64,000 nucleotides of DNA, taken from the NCBI RefSeq assembly GCF_003259845.1, contig NZ_QLMJ01000009.1, positions 124,001 to 188,000 on the forward strand. The letters run 5' to 3'. Within the stretch, counting starts at the first letter, position 1, and the number at the start of each line of letters is the position of its first letter. The position numbers and the translations under genes were made by a program. The stretch comes from Actinoplanes lutulentus. Its GTDB lineage: Bacteria > Actinomycetota > Actinomycetes > Mycobacteriales > Micromonosporaceae. Shown in pieces: positions 9,122 to 16,677 of this stretch. The notes beneath the pieces were generated by a model, which was not told where the DNA came from, did no database searches, and saw only the letters and a list, made by a program, of their open reading frames with translations.

Positions 9122-10756
9122 GTGGACCTCGTCGTGCCGGACCAGGAGCGGGAGATACGCAGGCTCGCCGCGCTGCACGAGTACCGTCTGCTCGACTCGC
9201 CGGCCGACGACGAACTGGAAGCGGTGGTCCGGGTCGCGGCCGCCGTCGCGAACGTGCCCACCGCCACCCTCAACCTGATCGACGAGCACCGCCAGTGCCA
9301 GCTGACCACTGTCGGTTTCGAGGGCGGCGACTCGGCACGCACCGACTCGATGTGCGCGGTCCGGTTCGAGGCCGGCGATTTCATGTACACGCCGGACGCC
9401 AGCAAGGACCCGCACTACCGCGCCAACCCGTGGGTGACCGGCGTCCTCGCCGACGTGCGCCTCTACGGCTCGGCACCGCTGATCACCCCGGACGGGTACG
9501 CGCTCGGCTCGCTCTGCGTCTTCCACGACGAGCCCGGCACACTGGACTCGCGCCAGATCGGCCGCCTCAAGGACCTGTCCGGCATCGTCCTGGCCCTGTT
9601 CGAACGCCGCCGGCAGGCCCGGCTCAACCGTGAGCTGGCACTGATCTCCGAAGCCCGCCAGCGCTGGACCGACACGCTGCTGGAGACGATCGACGTGGCA
9701 GTGGTCGCGGCCGACCAGTCGGGTCGCCTGACCGTTTTCAACCGGGCGGCCCGCGAGTGGCACGGCCTCGACGCCGACCCGACCCTGGAACCGCAGGACT
9801 TCTCGGACCGCTACCAGCTGTACGCCACCGACGGCGTGACGCTGCTGCCCCCGTCCCAGATCCCGCTGCTGCGCGCCCTGCGCGAGGGCACCGTCGACAA
9901 CGCCGAGATCATCATCAAACGGCCCGAAGCCGATCCGGTGCACGTCACGGCGAGCGGCCGCGCGCTGATCTCCGGCGACGGCACCCCGATGGGCGCGGTC
10001 GTCGCGATGACCGACGTGACCACCGACCGGGCCCAGCAACGCGCGATCGAGGCGGCGCGGCGCGAACTGGCCGCCGCGAACGAGGACCTGCGCCGCTCCA
10101 ACGCCGACCTGACGAACTTCGCCGGCGCGGTCAGCCACGATCTGGTCTCCCCGCTCTCCGCCGTGCACGCCCACCTGGAGCTGCTCGAAGAGACGGCGAC
10201 CCCCGAAACCCAGCGCTGGGTGGCCGCCTGCCAGCGCGCGGTCACCCGGATGCGCGACCTGATCGGTTCGCTGCTTCAGTACGCCCAGGCCGGCAGCGCC
10301 CCGGTCCACCGTGTACCCGCCGACCTCGGCGACATCGTCGACCAGGTGCTGGACGACCTCCAGTCCCTGGTCGAGGAGACGTCCGCGACCGTGGAGGCCC
10401 CGAAACCGCTGCCGGTGGTGGCCTGCGACCCGGTCCTGGCCCGCCAGCTGCTGCAGAACCTGATCGCCAACTCGATCAAATACCGCCATCCGGACCGTCC
10501 GGCCCACGTCACAGTGACCGCCACCCGTTCACCAGAGGCGTGGCAGATAGCGGTCACCGACAACGGCGTAGGCATCCCGCCCTCCCAGCGCGACCGCGTC
10601 TTCGAGATGTTCACCCGCCTCGACGACGCCCCAGCGGGCGGCCACGGCATCGGACTCTCCAGCTGCCTGCGCATCGTCGACCGGCACGGCGGCGCCATCC
10701 GCGTGGAGGAGAACCCCACCGGCGGCACCCGCGTGATCTTCACCCTGCCCGACTGA
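9122..10756 (+). CDS. GAF-PAS sensor histidine kinase, complete
   Basis: A 544-residue soluble sensor kinase: GAF (about 15-170), PAS-like (185-305), HisKA with SHDLVSPL and H339, and HATPase_c with N box (LLQNLIANSIKY), G1 box (DNGVGI), F-like box (VFEMFTRL) and G2 box (GGHGIGLSSCLRIV). All nucleotide-binding boxes are present. The GTG start is almost fused to the end of its truncated paralogue, so translation is probably coupled. No response regulator lies alongside, making it an orphan kinase. The stimulus is unknown; the GAF and PAS domains suggest a cytoplasmic small-molecule, redox or light signal. Confidence 0.92.
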   Translation: MDLVVPDQEREIRRLAALHEYRLLDSPADDELEAVVRVAAAVANVPTATLNLIDEHRQCQLTTVGFEGGDSARTDSMCAVRFEAGDFMYTPDASKDPHYRANPWVTGVLADVRLYGSAPLITPDGYALGSLCVFHDEPGTLDSRQIGRLKDLSGIVLALFERRRQARLNRELALISEARQRWTDTLLETIDVAVVAADQSGRLTVFNRAAREWHGLDADPTLEPQDFSDRYQLYATDGVTLLPPSQIPLLRALREGTVDNAEIIIKRPEADPVHVTASGRALISGDGTPMGAVVAMTDVTTDRAQQRAIEAARRELAAANEDLRRSNADLTNFAGAVSHDLVSPLSAVHAHLELLEETATPETQRWVAACQRAVTRMRDLIGSLLQYAQAGSAPVHRVPADLGDIVDQVLDDLQSLVEETSATVEAPKPLPVVACDPVLARQLLQNLIANSIKYRHPDRPAHVTVTATRSPEAWQIAVTDNGVGIPPSQRDRVFEMFTRLDDAPAGGHGIGLSSCLRIVDRHGGAIRVEENPTGGTRVIFTLPD

Positions 10757-10758
10757 GC

Positions 10759-10822
10759 GATCCGGTTCCCGTCAGATCCGGTTCCCGCCAGATCCGGTAC
10801 CCGTCAGATCAGGTTCAGGCGG
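10759..10822 (+). repeat. 16-bp tandem repeat across two convergent gene ends
   Basis: GATCCGGTTCCCGTCA-like units start at 10759, 10775, 10791 and 10807 with exact period 16; the fourth is degraded. The array begins just after the kinase stop and runs into the last codons of the convergent NAD-kinase-like gene. Confidence 0.85.
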
Positions 10823-11685
10823 CGGGTCGCCACGCCGATGCTGATGCGCTGGCCCCACGACAGCTCCAGCGCGTCCGACTCCAGGCCGTCGGCGAACACC
10901 ACCAGGCGCTCCGACTCGCTGGTCAGCTCCAGCTCGTCGCCTCCGGCCAGCACACCCGCGACCAGGGAAGCGCCCGTCGCCGGTGACGGCCAGGCCTCCC
11001 GGACGTACCAGCACAGGGCCGGCTCCTCGGGCGACGGAGCAGCCGGCGCGACAGCCCGCTCCTTGGCGATCGAGGCGCACCACCCGGTGGCCCCGGTGCC
11101 GGTTCCGGCGATCAGGCCGGATGACGACTGGCGTTCCCGGGCGCCCGCCTGGTCCGAGAGGATGTAGCGCGCCGACTGGTGGCCGGCGTGCCCCACGTAG
11201 ATCTCGTTGAGGCCGTACAGCTCCTGACCGTCGTCGAGCCTGGCCACCACCATGGTGCGGCTCTGCCCCGGCGGCCGGTCGCGCAACAGACCCGCCACGG
11301 CATCCGGCCGGTGGCGGACCAGCACGCCGGCATTACGTCCGGGCTCCGGGTCGACGCCGATCACGGGCTGGCCGGTCAGGTACTTCGCCACGTTCGCCAC
11401 CAGGCCGTCCGGGCCGACGGCGACCACGATGTCCTCCGGTGCGAACAGGAAGCGGGGCAGGTCGGCGCGTTCCACATGACCGCGCCGCCAGTCGGTGGGC
11501 ACGGCCGCGCCGACCCGGGTCAGCGCGTCCTGCAACGCCTCGTGCCGCGCGGTCACCTCGTCCAGGTCGCGGCCCCGCCGGCGCAGGAAGAACGCGGCCG
11601 CACCCCGGGTGCCGTGCCGGGCGAGCAGCTCGTCGAGCTCACTACGCCGCGACACGACGACCACCCTCGGGGGAAGAATGCTCAC
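10804..11685 (-). CDS. NAD kinase-like protein
   Basis: A 293-residue protein with the three landmarks of the ATP-NAD kinase fold in order: a degenerate GGDGT motif (AVGPDGLVANVAKYL, about residues 89-103), the NE motif (GLNEIYVGHAGHQSARY) and the late Gly/Thr-rich loop (SSGLIAGTGTGATGW). The first motif has GPDG instead of GGDG, so activity or nucleotide preference may differ from housekeeping NadK. ATG 11685 overlaps the stop of the upstream SPFH gene by 4 bases, so the two are translated together. Its place next to an NrtR-type regulator supports a role in NAD(P) or ADP-ribose-linked metabolism (inference). Confidence 0.82.
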   Translation of the reverse strand: MSILPPRVVVVSRRSELDELLARHGTRGAAAFFLRRRGRDLDEVTARHEALQDALTRVGAAVPTDWRRGHVERADLPRFLFAPEDIVVAVGPDGLVANVAKYLTGQPVIGVDPEPGRNAGVLVRHRPDAVAGLLRDRPPGQSRTMVVARLDDGQELYGLNEIYVGHAGHQSARYILSDQAGARERQSSSGLIAGTGTGATGWCASIAKERAVAPAAPSPEEPALCWYVREAWPSPATGASLVAGVLAGGDELELTSESERLVVFADGLESDALELSWGQRISIGVATRRLNLI

Positions 11686-12737
11686 CCCAGCCGCCCGACC
11701 AGCTTGCTGAGCAGGTCCGGCGTCACGGTCAGCTCGCCGATCGCCGGCACGTGCGCGGCCAGTTCCTTCAGCGCGAGCGCCTGCAGCACCGCCGGCGGCA
11801 GGTCCCGGTACGCGGCCAGGCGCGCCGCTTCCGCCTCCGCCTCGGCCAGGCCGACAGCTCGGGCTCCGGCGGCGCGGGCCTCATCCCGTACCCACGCTGC
11901 CTCTGCCTCGGAGGCCGCAAGGCGCCGCAGTCGCTCGGCTGACGCGGTGCTCGCGACCTCTTCCCGATCGGCTTCGGCGCGGGCTGCCACCAGCTGCGTC
12001 TCGGCGTCGAGCTCGGCTTCGCGGCGGGTGTTGGCGCCGTGCTGCTCGACGAGTTCCTGCTCGCGGCGGGCGAGTTCGATCTTGCTCTGCAGTTCGTTCT
12101 CGGCGATCGCCTGCTCCTGCTGGACCGCGTGCGCCCGGCGTGCGTACGTGGCCCGGTCCGCGTCCTGCTGCACCTGCTCGCGGGTCGGCGTCTGCAGCGC
12201 CCGCTCCAGGTCGGGCTCGGGGCGGATCGCGACGACCCGGGCGCTGACCACCGACACCCCCGTCTCGGTGAGTCGCGGGTCGGCGGCGAGTGCGTCCGCG
12301 ACGGACTGCCGGATCCGCGCGACACCGGTGGTCAGCGCCTCGGCCAGCGGCAGCCGGGCGAGCAGGTCGAGCGCGGGCTGCTGCGCCAGCTCGGCGAGGA
12401 GCCCGGCGACCTGGTCGAGCGGCTGCCCGCGCCAGGTGCCCCGGTAGGGGTCGATCGAGAAATCGAGCCGGCCCGCTGCCGCGGCCGGGTCGCTCACCCG
12501 GTAGGTCACGGTCGCCTGCACTGTCACGTCCGCGAAGTCCTCGGTACGCGCGTGGAACAGCAGCGGCAGCTCCCGGTCGTCGACCGGCACCTCGGAGAGC
12601 GCCGCGGTCAGCGGCCGGTACCAGAACGACAGCCCGGTGCCCTCGTGTTTCGCCGCGCCCCGGACCGTGTGACTGACCCAGCTTGTCGGCGCCGACCGCA
12701 GGTGCCGCAGGTGGAATCGCCGTGTCACGTCAGCCAT
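11682..12737 (-). CDS. SPFH (stomatin/prohibitin, band 7) domain protein
   Basis: A 351-residue protein with an SPFH core at about 20-200 (ELPLLFHARTEDFADVTVQATVTYRVSDP; TGVSVVSARVVAIRPEPDLERALQ), a long Ala/Glu/Arg coiled coil at about 200-310, and a short C-terminal domain (ALALKELAAHVPAIGELTVTPDLLSKL). The usual N-terminal membrane hairpin is absent, so it would be cytoplasmic or peripherally membrane-bound. SPFH proteins form large ring or scaffold assemblies. It is the first gene of the unit with the NAD-kinase-like gene. Its start lies 20 bases from the first of two palindromic operators in the divergent region. Confidence 0.85.
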   Translation of the reverse strand: MADVTRRFHLRHLRSAPTSWVSHTVRGAAKHEGTGLSFWYRPLTAALSEVPVDDRELPLLFHARTEDFADVTVQATVTYRVSDPAAAAGRLDFSIDPYRGTWRGQPLDQVAGLLAELAQQPALDLLARLPLAEALTTGVARIRQSVADALAADPRLTETGVSVVSARVVAIRPEPDLERALQTPTREQVQQDADRATYARRAHAVQQEQAIAENELQSKIELARREQELVEQHGANTRREAELDAETQLVAARAEADREEVASTASAERLRRLAASEAEAAWVRDEARAAGARAVGLAEAEAEAARLAAYRDLPPAVLQALALKELAAHVPAIGELTVTPDLLSKLVGRLG

Positions 12738-12756
12738 GTTCTGCCTTTCGCTTGTA

Positions 12757-12775
12757 TCTCGTCATCATGACGATA
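12757..12775. promoter_or_regulatory. Putative NrtR-type operator, site 1
   Basis: A palindrome centred on 12766 with core CGTCATCATGACG, extended by matching T/A pairs outside. It lies between the SPFH start (12737) and the NUDIX regulator start. The GTC-N-GAC arrangement resembles known NrtR boxes. Confidence 0.65.
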
Positions 12776-12787
12776 ATGCCGCCCGCT

Positions 12788-12810
12788 ATTATCGTCAACA
12801 TGACGCTTAA
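12788..12810. promoter_or_regulatory. Putative NrtR-type operator, site 2
   Basis: A second copy of the same motif, ATTATCGTCAACATGACG, centred on 12799 and so 33 bp (about three helical turns) from site 1. It overlaps the first ATG of the NUDIX gene, so binding would also block that gene: autoregulation. Confidence 0.65.
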
Positions 12811-13471
12811 CATGGCGGCGGTCACAGTGGATCTCGTACTGCTGACGATCCGGTCGGGTGATCTGCAGGTGCTGCTCGTGCAGCGCGGCATCCCGCCGTT
12901 CGAGGGCGAATGGGCGCTGCCGGGCGGCTTCGTGCTCCCCGACGAGGATCTGGACGCCGCGGCCAGGCGCGAACTCCGCGAGGAGACCGGCCTTGATCCC
13001 GAGGCCGGCCACCTGGAACAGCTGGCCACCTATGGCACGCCGGGCCGGGATCCGCGTGGCCGGGTGGTGACCGTCGCCTACCTCGCGCTGCTGCCGGATC
13101 TGCCGGCCCCGGTGGCGGGCAGCGACGCGTCCGGGGCGGAGTGGCGTTCGTCCTCCACCGGCCTCGCCTTCGACCACGACCGGATCCTCGCCGACGGGCT
13201 GGAGCGCGCCCGGGCCAAGCTGGAGTACACGTCCCTGGCCACCGCGTTCTGCTCGCCCGAGTTCACGGTCGCGGAGCTGCGTACGGTCTACGAGACGGTC
13301 TGGCAGACCACCCTCGACCCCCGCAACTTCCACCGCAAGGTGACATCGGCCGAGGGCTTCGTCGAAGCCACGGGCGCCACGGCCATCCGCGACCGAGGCA
13401 GACCGGCCCAGCTCTACCGCCGAGGCCCGGCAACCCTGCTCCACCCACCCTTACTGCGCCCGTCCCGCTGA
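12800..13471 (+). CDS. NUDIX-wHTH transcriptional regulator, NrtR type
   Basis: About 223 residues. A NUDIX domain occupies about 1-140, with a recognisable box GGFVLPDEDLDAAARRELREETGL; the final REVQEE-type catalytic signature is altered, as is usual in NrtR-type sensors. A C-terminal winged-helix region follows (SPEFTVAELRTVYETVW, RNFHRKVTSAEGFVEATG). This arrangement is the NrtR family, repressors that bind ADP-ribose or related nucleotides and control NAD metabolism genes. No Shine-Dalgarno is seen; the start is ATG 12800 or 12812 and may be leaderless. Two palindromes sit in the divergent promoter shared with the SPFH/NAD-kinase-like operon, its likely target. Confidence 0.85.
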   Translation: MTLNMAAVTVDLVLLTIRSGDLQVLLVQRGIPPFEGEWALPGGFVLPDEDLDAAARRELREETGLDPEAGHLEQLATYGTPGRDPRGRVVTVAYLALLPDLPAPVAGSDASGAEWRSSSTGLAFDHDRILADGLERARAKLEYTSLATAFCSPEFTVAELRTVYETVWQTTLDPRNFHRKVTSAEGFVEATGATAIRDRGRPAQLYRRGPATLLHPPLLRPSR

Positions 13472-13580
13472 TTCTCGGGTACGCCCAATGCCCCGCAACC
13501 TGGTCCGCGATGCTGACCGGATGGAACGAGCAGACCTCGACGTGGACAGCGACACCTTCAACCCCTGACCGAGCCCCGCC

Positions 13581-13630
13581 AGATCTTGAGCGATTGTTCA
13601 CCTCCCGATGGGCAAAGTCGCTCAAGATCT
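13581..13630. repeat. GATCTTG inverted repeat, family copy 1
   Basis: Perfect 13-bp arms, AGATCTTGAGCGA at 13581-13593 and its complement at 13618-13630, with a 24-base loop. It lies between two convergent genes (NUDIX and SIP), so it may terminate transcription from both sides; there is no T-tract. Confidence 0.85.
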
Positions 13631-13684
13631 GCGGAGGTGCCGGTCCTCTGCGGTGATGCTGGGCCGTTGTGGTGGTGCTGGGTC

Positions 13685-14392
13685 TCAGGCCGGGCCGGCG
13701 CCGAAGCCGGGGCGGTCCGGGGTCCACTGTGGCTGCGTCAGCACGGAACGCCGAGGCCAGCCCCGCTGCTCGATCAGGTGCCGCTGGATCAGCCGGCAGG
13801 TGTCGCTCTCCCCGGCCAGATAGGCGACTCCCGCGCCCTGCGGCAACTCCAACTCCTGCACCGCGCGCAACAGCGTCCGCGACCCGACAGCGCTGGTCGC
13901 GCCGCGATGAACCCACGGCAGCGTCGGTACGCCGTCGAAGCCCGGCATCTCGTCGTCCCCACCGATCGACGCGAAGACACCCGCCACCGGTGCCGCGCGG
14001 GGGAGCGCGGCCCGCATCGCCAGTAGCGGCACCGCCCCGGTCTCGTCCCCGGCAAAGAGGTGGAACGCCGCCTGTTCAGCGAGCGTGATCTTGCTACGCG
14101 GCGGTTCGACCGTGATCCGATCACCGGCCGCGACAGCCCGGGCCCACGCGCAGCCCGGCCCACCCGCCGGATGCACCGCGACCCGAAGCGTCAGGCTGGC
14201 GTCCCGCGGATCATGCCGCCAGATCGAATAGACCCGCCGCGCCACCGCGTCGCCGTCCGGCACATGAACCACCAGGTGAGCACCGGGCCGAGGCCGCAGC
14301 CGGGGCACGTCCGGCCCGGCCAGCTCGATCTCACGCATATGAGCGTTGACGTCAGCGACCGCCCGGACCCGGGTGAGCAGAACCTGCCTCAC
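13685..14392 (-). CDS. Siderophore-interacting protein (FAD-dependent ferric-siderophore reductase)
   Basis: A 235-residue SIP-family flavoprotein. The FAD-binding RRVYSIW motif is near residue 55, followed by beta-strand partners (TVEPPRSKITL, HLFAGDETGAVPLLAM) and the NAD(P)-binding C-terminal domain with AYLAGESDTCRLIQRHL. Such proteins release iron from imported siderophores by reduction in the cytoplasm. The start GTG 14392 overlaps the stop of a broken phosphoesterase gene by 4 bases, so it was originally translationally coupled. No siderophore gene lies nearby. The length is slightly short for the family but the domains are complete. Confidence 0.88.
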   Translation of the reverse strand: MRQVLLTRVRAVADVNAHMREIELAGPDVPRLRPRPGAHLVVHVPDGDAVARRVYSIWRHDPRDASLTLRVAVHPAGGPGCAWARAVAAGDRITVEPPRSKITLAEQAAFHLFAGDETGAVPLLAMRAALPRAAPVAGVFASIGGDDEMPGFDGVPTLPWVHRGATSAVGSRTLLRAVQELELPQGAGVAYLAGESDTCRLIQRHLIEQRGWPRRSVLTQPQWTPDRPGFGAGPA

Positions 14393-14595
14393 GCGGCCAC
14401 TCGCGCCGGCAGCCGGTGCAGCGTCACGTCCGTCAGCGCGCCACCCGCGGCCGTAGTTGTCAGGTAGGTGCAGAACGGCCGCCGCCGGTCGGTCGGCGAA
14501 CCCGGGTTGAGCAGGCGCAACCCGCCCGGCGCGGTGCTACCCCACGGGATGTGCGAGTGACCGAACATTCCAAGACCCACAACTCGTGGACGCTA
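14389..14595 (-). pseudogene. 3' remnant of a YfcE-type metallophosphoesterase
   Basis: The frame keeps only the C-terminal 67 or so residues of a calcineurin-like phosphodiesterase: GMFGHSHIPWG (the last metal-binding His motif), then LRLLNPGSPTDRR, the usual NPGS loop, and a short tail. A TAG at 14593-14595 closes the frame immediately upstream and no phosphoesterase-like coding is found beyond it. The nucleotide-metal core domain (about 100 residues) is gone. The break coincides with the edge of the WXG-like island, suggesting the island insertion or a deletion removed the 5' part. Confidence 0.72.
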
Positions 14596-14675
14596 GCACG
14601 GTGATCGCACTCGCCAGGTGTCGAGCTGTATCCGCAGGCGATGCTCAAAGACCTGCGCTCCGGCATTCGCATTGC

Positions 14676-14972
14676 TCATCGCTCGATGTTCGTCTTCTCG
14701 TCAAGATGGGTGCGACCGGTCTCTTCCCACTCGGCCTGTTCGACCGGGGACAACTCCTGGTACCTGGCCCAGAAATCGCCGAACGCCACGCCGACTTCAT
14801 CGCCGTACACGCTGCTTGCGGCCATCTCCCGTAACGATCTTCCGCCGAGTACCTCGCGGGCCATCTCACGCATTTGGTCGCTTCCGCGATCGGCGAGCGA
14901 TTCGAGGATCTCGCGGAGCCTGTTGGCTAGGCGAGCGTCGCCCTGGGCGATGTCGAGAATCTCGTCAGACAT
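14676..14972 (-). CDS. Small hypothetical protein of the WXG-like island
   Basis: A 98-residue acidic, helical protein (MSDEILDIAQGDARLANRLREILESLADRG..., ending HLDEKTNIER). No membrane segment or known motif. Its start overlaps the end of the WXG-like gene by 8 bases, so it is the third gene of a tight three-gene unit (membrane protein, WXG-like protein, this). By position it could be a chaperone, immunity or accessory protein for the WXG-like product, but nothing in the sequence proves it. Confidence 0.68.
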   Translation of the reverse strand: MSDEILDIAQGDARLANRLREILESLADRGSDQMREMAREVLGGRSLREMAASSVYGDEVGVAFGDFWARYQELSPVEQAEWEETGRTHLDEKTNIER

Positions 14973-16071
14973 GGGAGCCTGCTCCGGTCAGCGGATGGTC
15001 GTAGCCGGCTCCGCCGCCGATGATGGGGAGCTTGACCGAGTCCAGGTCGCTGAGATTGAGATTGAGGGCCGAGCGGAACGTCATGATCGCCGTATTGGCC
15101 AAGGCGAGGTACTTGGTGATCTGTCCCCACTGGTGGAGGACCGCAGCCGTACTGACCGCTGCAACGCCATAGCCGATTGCCGCGCCGGCGCCAGTGGCCG
15201 CGGTGACAGTTCCGCCGACTGCCGCGATTCCCATAATGATGGCGGTGTCGCACATGGCCTTGAGTATGCCGCCAATGGCGTCCCCCGCGGACCACACGGC
15301 ATTGGCCATAACCTTGTATTCCTCTCCGATTTTCAGGAGGGGAGCACGCAGACGGTCTATTGCCGAGGACAGGTCACTGAAGTACCGGTATGCGGCATCC
15401 CCAGCATTCCCCTGCCAATACTCCTGCAAAGACGAGGATCCGGACTGGGTGTTGATGGCGACATCGTGCAGAGCTGTTGCTGCGCTGTTCAGAACGGAGG
15501 GCATCCTGGCGAACGTCTCCCAGTCGCCGACAATCTTGTTCTGAACCTCTTGGATCGGATCGAATCCAAGGACTGTGTCCAGACCTTTCATGATCCACGA
15601 GGTGGGGCTGATGTAGTCCAAGAACGCCAGCCGGTTCACCGGACTATCAGGCTCCTCCGGCGGAGGGATCAAGTTTGACTCTGGTGTCCTGGGGTCGCTG
15701 AAGAGTGCCGGTTTACAGATGATCCCGGCATTCTCGTACTCAAGCGGCGTGGGGCACATTCGTACGGCATCGGGTAATGCGCGATCCAGGTTCGCCGCCG
15801 CTGCGACATCAGTTGCGCGGTAGTAGCTGGCGGCTGCCTGGAGCTCCGGTTCGGAATACTCCAAAACGCACGTCAGTCGATAGAACGTGCTTGAAATGGT
15901 CACCATGGCTTCGGCATTCTTCTCTTGAGCTAATGCCCAATACTCGCCGCCGGTGCCGTCCGTGGCCCACTTGGTGATGTAGGAGCTGACTGTCTGGATG
16001 TCCGACCGGGCTCGATTCACCTGTTCCGCGTACGAGGTCAAGGCCGACGGCTCCACCCTGAGCGTGGACAT
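14965..16071 (-). CDS. WXG100/ESX-like protein, possible type VII secretion substrate
   Basis: A 368-residue protein. The N-terminal 100 residues are helical (LTSYAEQVNRARSDIQTVSSYITKW). About residues 200-260 hold a WXG-type hairpin: helix, YWQGNAGDAAYRYF, helix (RLRAPLLKIGEEYKVMANAVW). A hydrophobic Gly/Ala-rich segment (about 270-320) resembles the pore or membrane part of actinobacterial ESX-linked proteins. No signal peptide. No EccC or other ESX core component is in the window. Base composition looks less G+C-rich than the neighbours, suggesting transfer. Start ATG 16071 overlaps the upstream stop by one base. Confidence 0.7.
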   Translation of the reverse strand: MSTLRVEPSALTSYAEQVNRARSDIQTVSSYITKWATDGTGGEYWALAQEKNAEAMVTISSTFYRLTCVLEYSEPELQAAASYYRATDVAAAANLDRALPDAVRMCPTPLEYENAGIICKPALFSDPRTPESNLIPPPEEPDSPVNRLAFLDYISPTSWIMKGLDTVLGFDPIQEVQNKIVGDWETFARMPSVLNSAATALHDVAINTQSGSSSLQEYWQGNAGDAAYRYFSDLSSAIDRLRAPLLKIGEEYKVMANAVWSAGDAIGGILKAMCDTAIIMGIAAVGGTVTAATGAGAAIGYGVAAVSTAAVLHQWGQITKYLALANTAIMTFRSALNLNLSDLDSVKLPIIGGGAGYDHPLTGAGSHV

Positions 16072-16439
16072 CAGCCGGACCCTGCCGCGATCACCAGGCC
16101 ACCGACTCCAAGGACAGTGAACGCCGCCGCAGCAATCTGAAGCGACCGCATCAGCGCGGGATAGGGCTTACTGAAGAAGAATCCAGCACCGCACACTGCT
16201 CCCACGGCGCACATCAGGTGCGGGACCAGGCGGACTCCGGAAACCCCGCCTTGCGAGATCGTGAGGACGGAGAGGATGCCGAGCGCGATACTCAGGGCAG
16301 CCGCAAGGATTTGCAGGTTCCAGAGCCCTGTCCGCTGAACGCCGGCGAACGGATTCTCGCGCTCGGTGGGCGCCTCCGGGCGGCTGGCGGCGGTATCGTG
16401 CTGCCTGGTACTCGGTCTGCGGTTTCTCTTCCTTGCCAC
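16071..16439 (-). CDS. Small integral membrane protein of the WXG-like island
   Basis: A 122-residue protein with a basic, Pro/Arg-rich cytoplasmic N-terminus (about 1-40) and three hydrophobic helices (LQILAAALSIALGILSVLTI; LVPHLMCAVGAVCGAGFFF; LQIAAAAFTVLGVGGLVIAAG). GTG 16439 is chosen as start. First gene of the three-gene unit with the WXG-like protein. Function unknown. The 238 bases upstream to the next gene contain no convincing ORF or clear promoter. Confidence 0.65.
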   Translation of the reverse strand: MARKRNRRPSTRQHDTAASRPEAPTERENPFAGVQRTGLWNLQILAAALSIALGILSVLTISQGGVSGVRLVPHLMCAVGAVCGAGFFFSKPYPALMRSLQIAAAAFTVLGVGGLVIAAGSG

Positions 16440-16677
16440 GGCACGGACCGTACCAAGTGGAGCTGGCCGTGGGTCTCTTCCCCGAGCTGGTTCCCAGGCA
16501 TCTGCGAAGTATTCGCCATCGATGAACCGGGAGCCCCCGCCGAGCGTTATGCGGTCACATCTCCATCACGCCGATCTGCTGGACCGTCAGCCTGTAGCCG
16601 GTCGAGTGACTGGCGGGCGGCCCGAGCCTCGAGCGGCATCAGAACAACTCGCACCACCCGAGCCTACGAGGCCGGTT

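Noticed and set aside
7766..10507. 913-residue open frame antisense to the two sensor kinases
   Set aside because: Composition is a mirror of the kinase codons and no motif is visible.
14641..15678. 345-residue plus-strand frame opposite the WXG-like genes
   Set aside because: No motif, and the minus-strand genes overlap each other as an operon and contain the WXG-type hairpin.
16440..16677. Possible small gene between the WXG-like island and the DUF1906 gene
   Set aside because: Short frames exist on both strands, but none has an RBS, sensible composition or motif.
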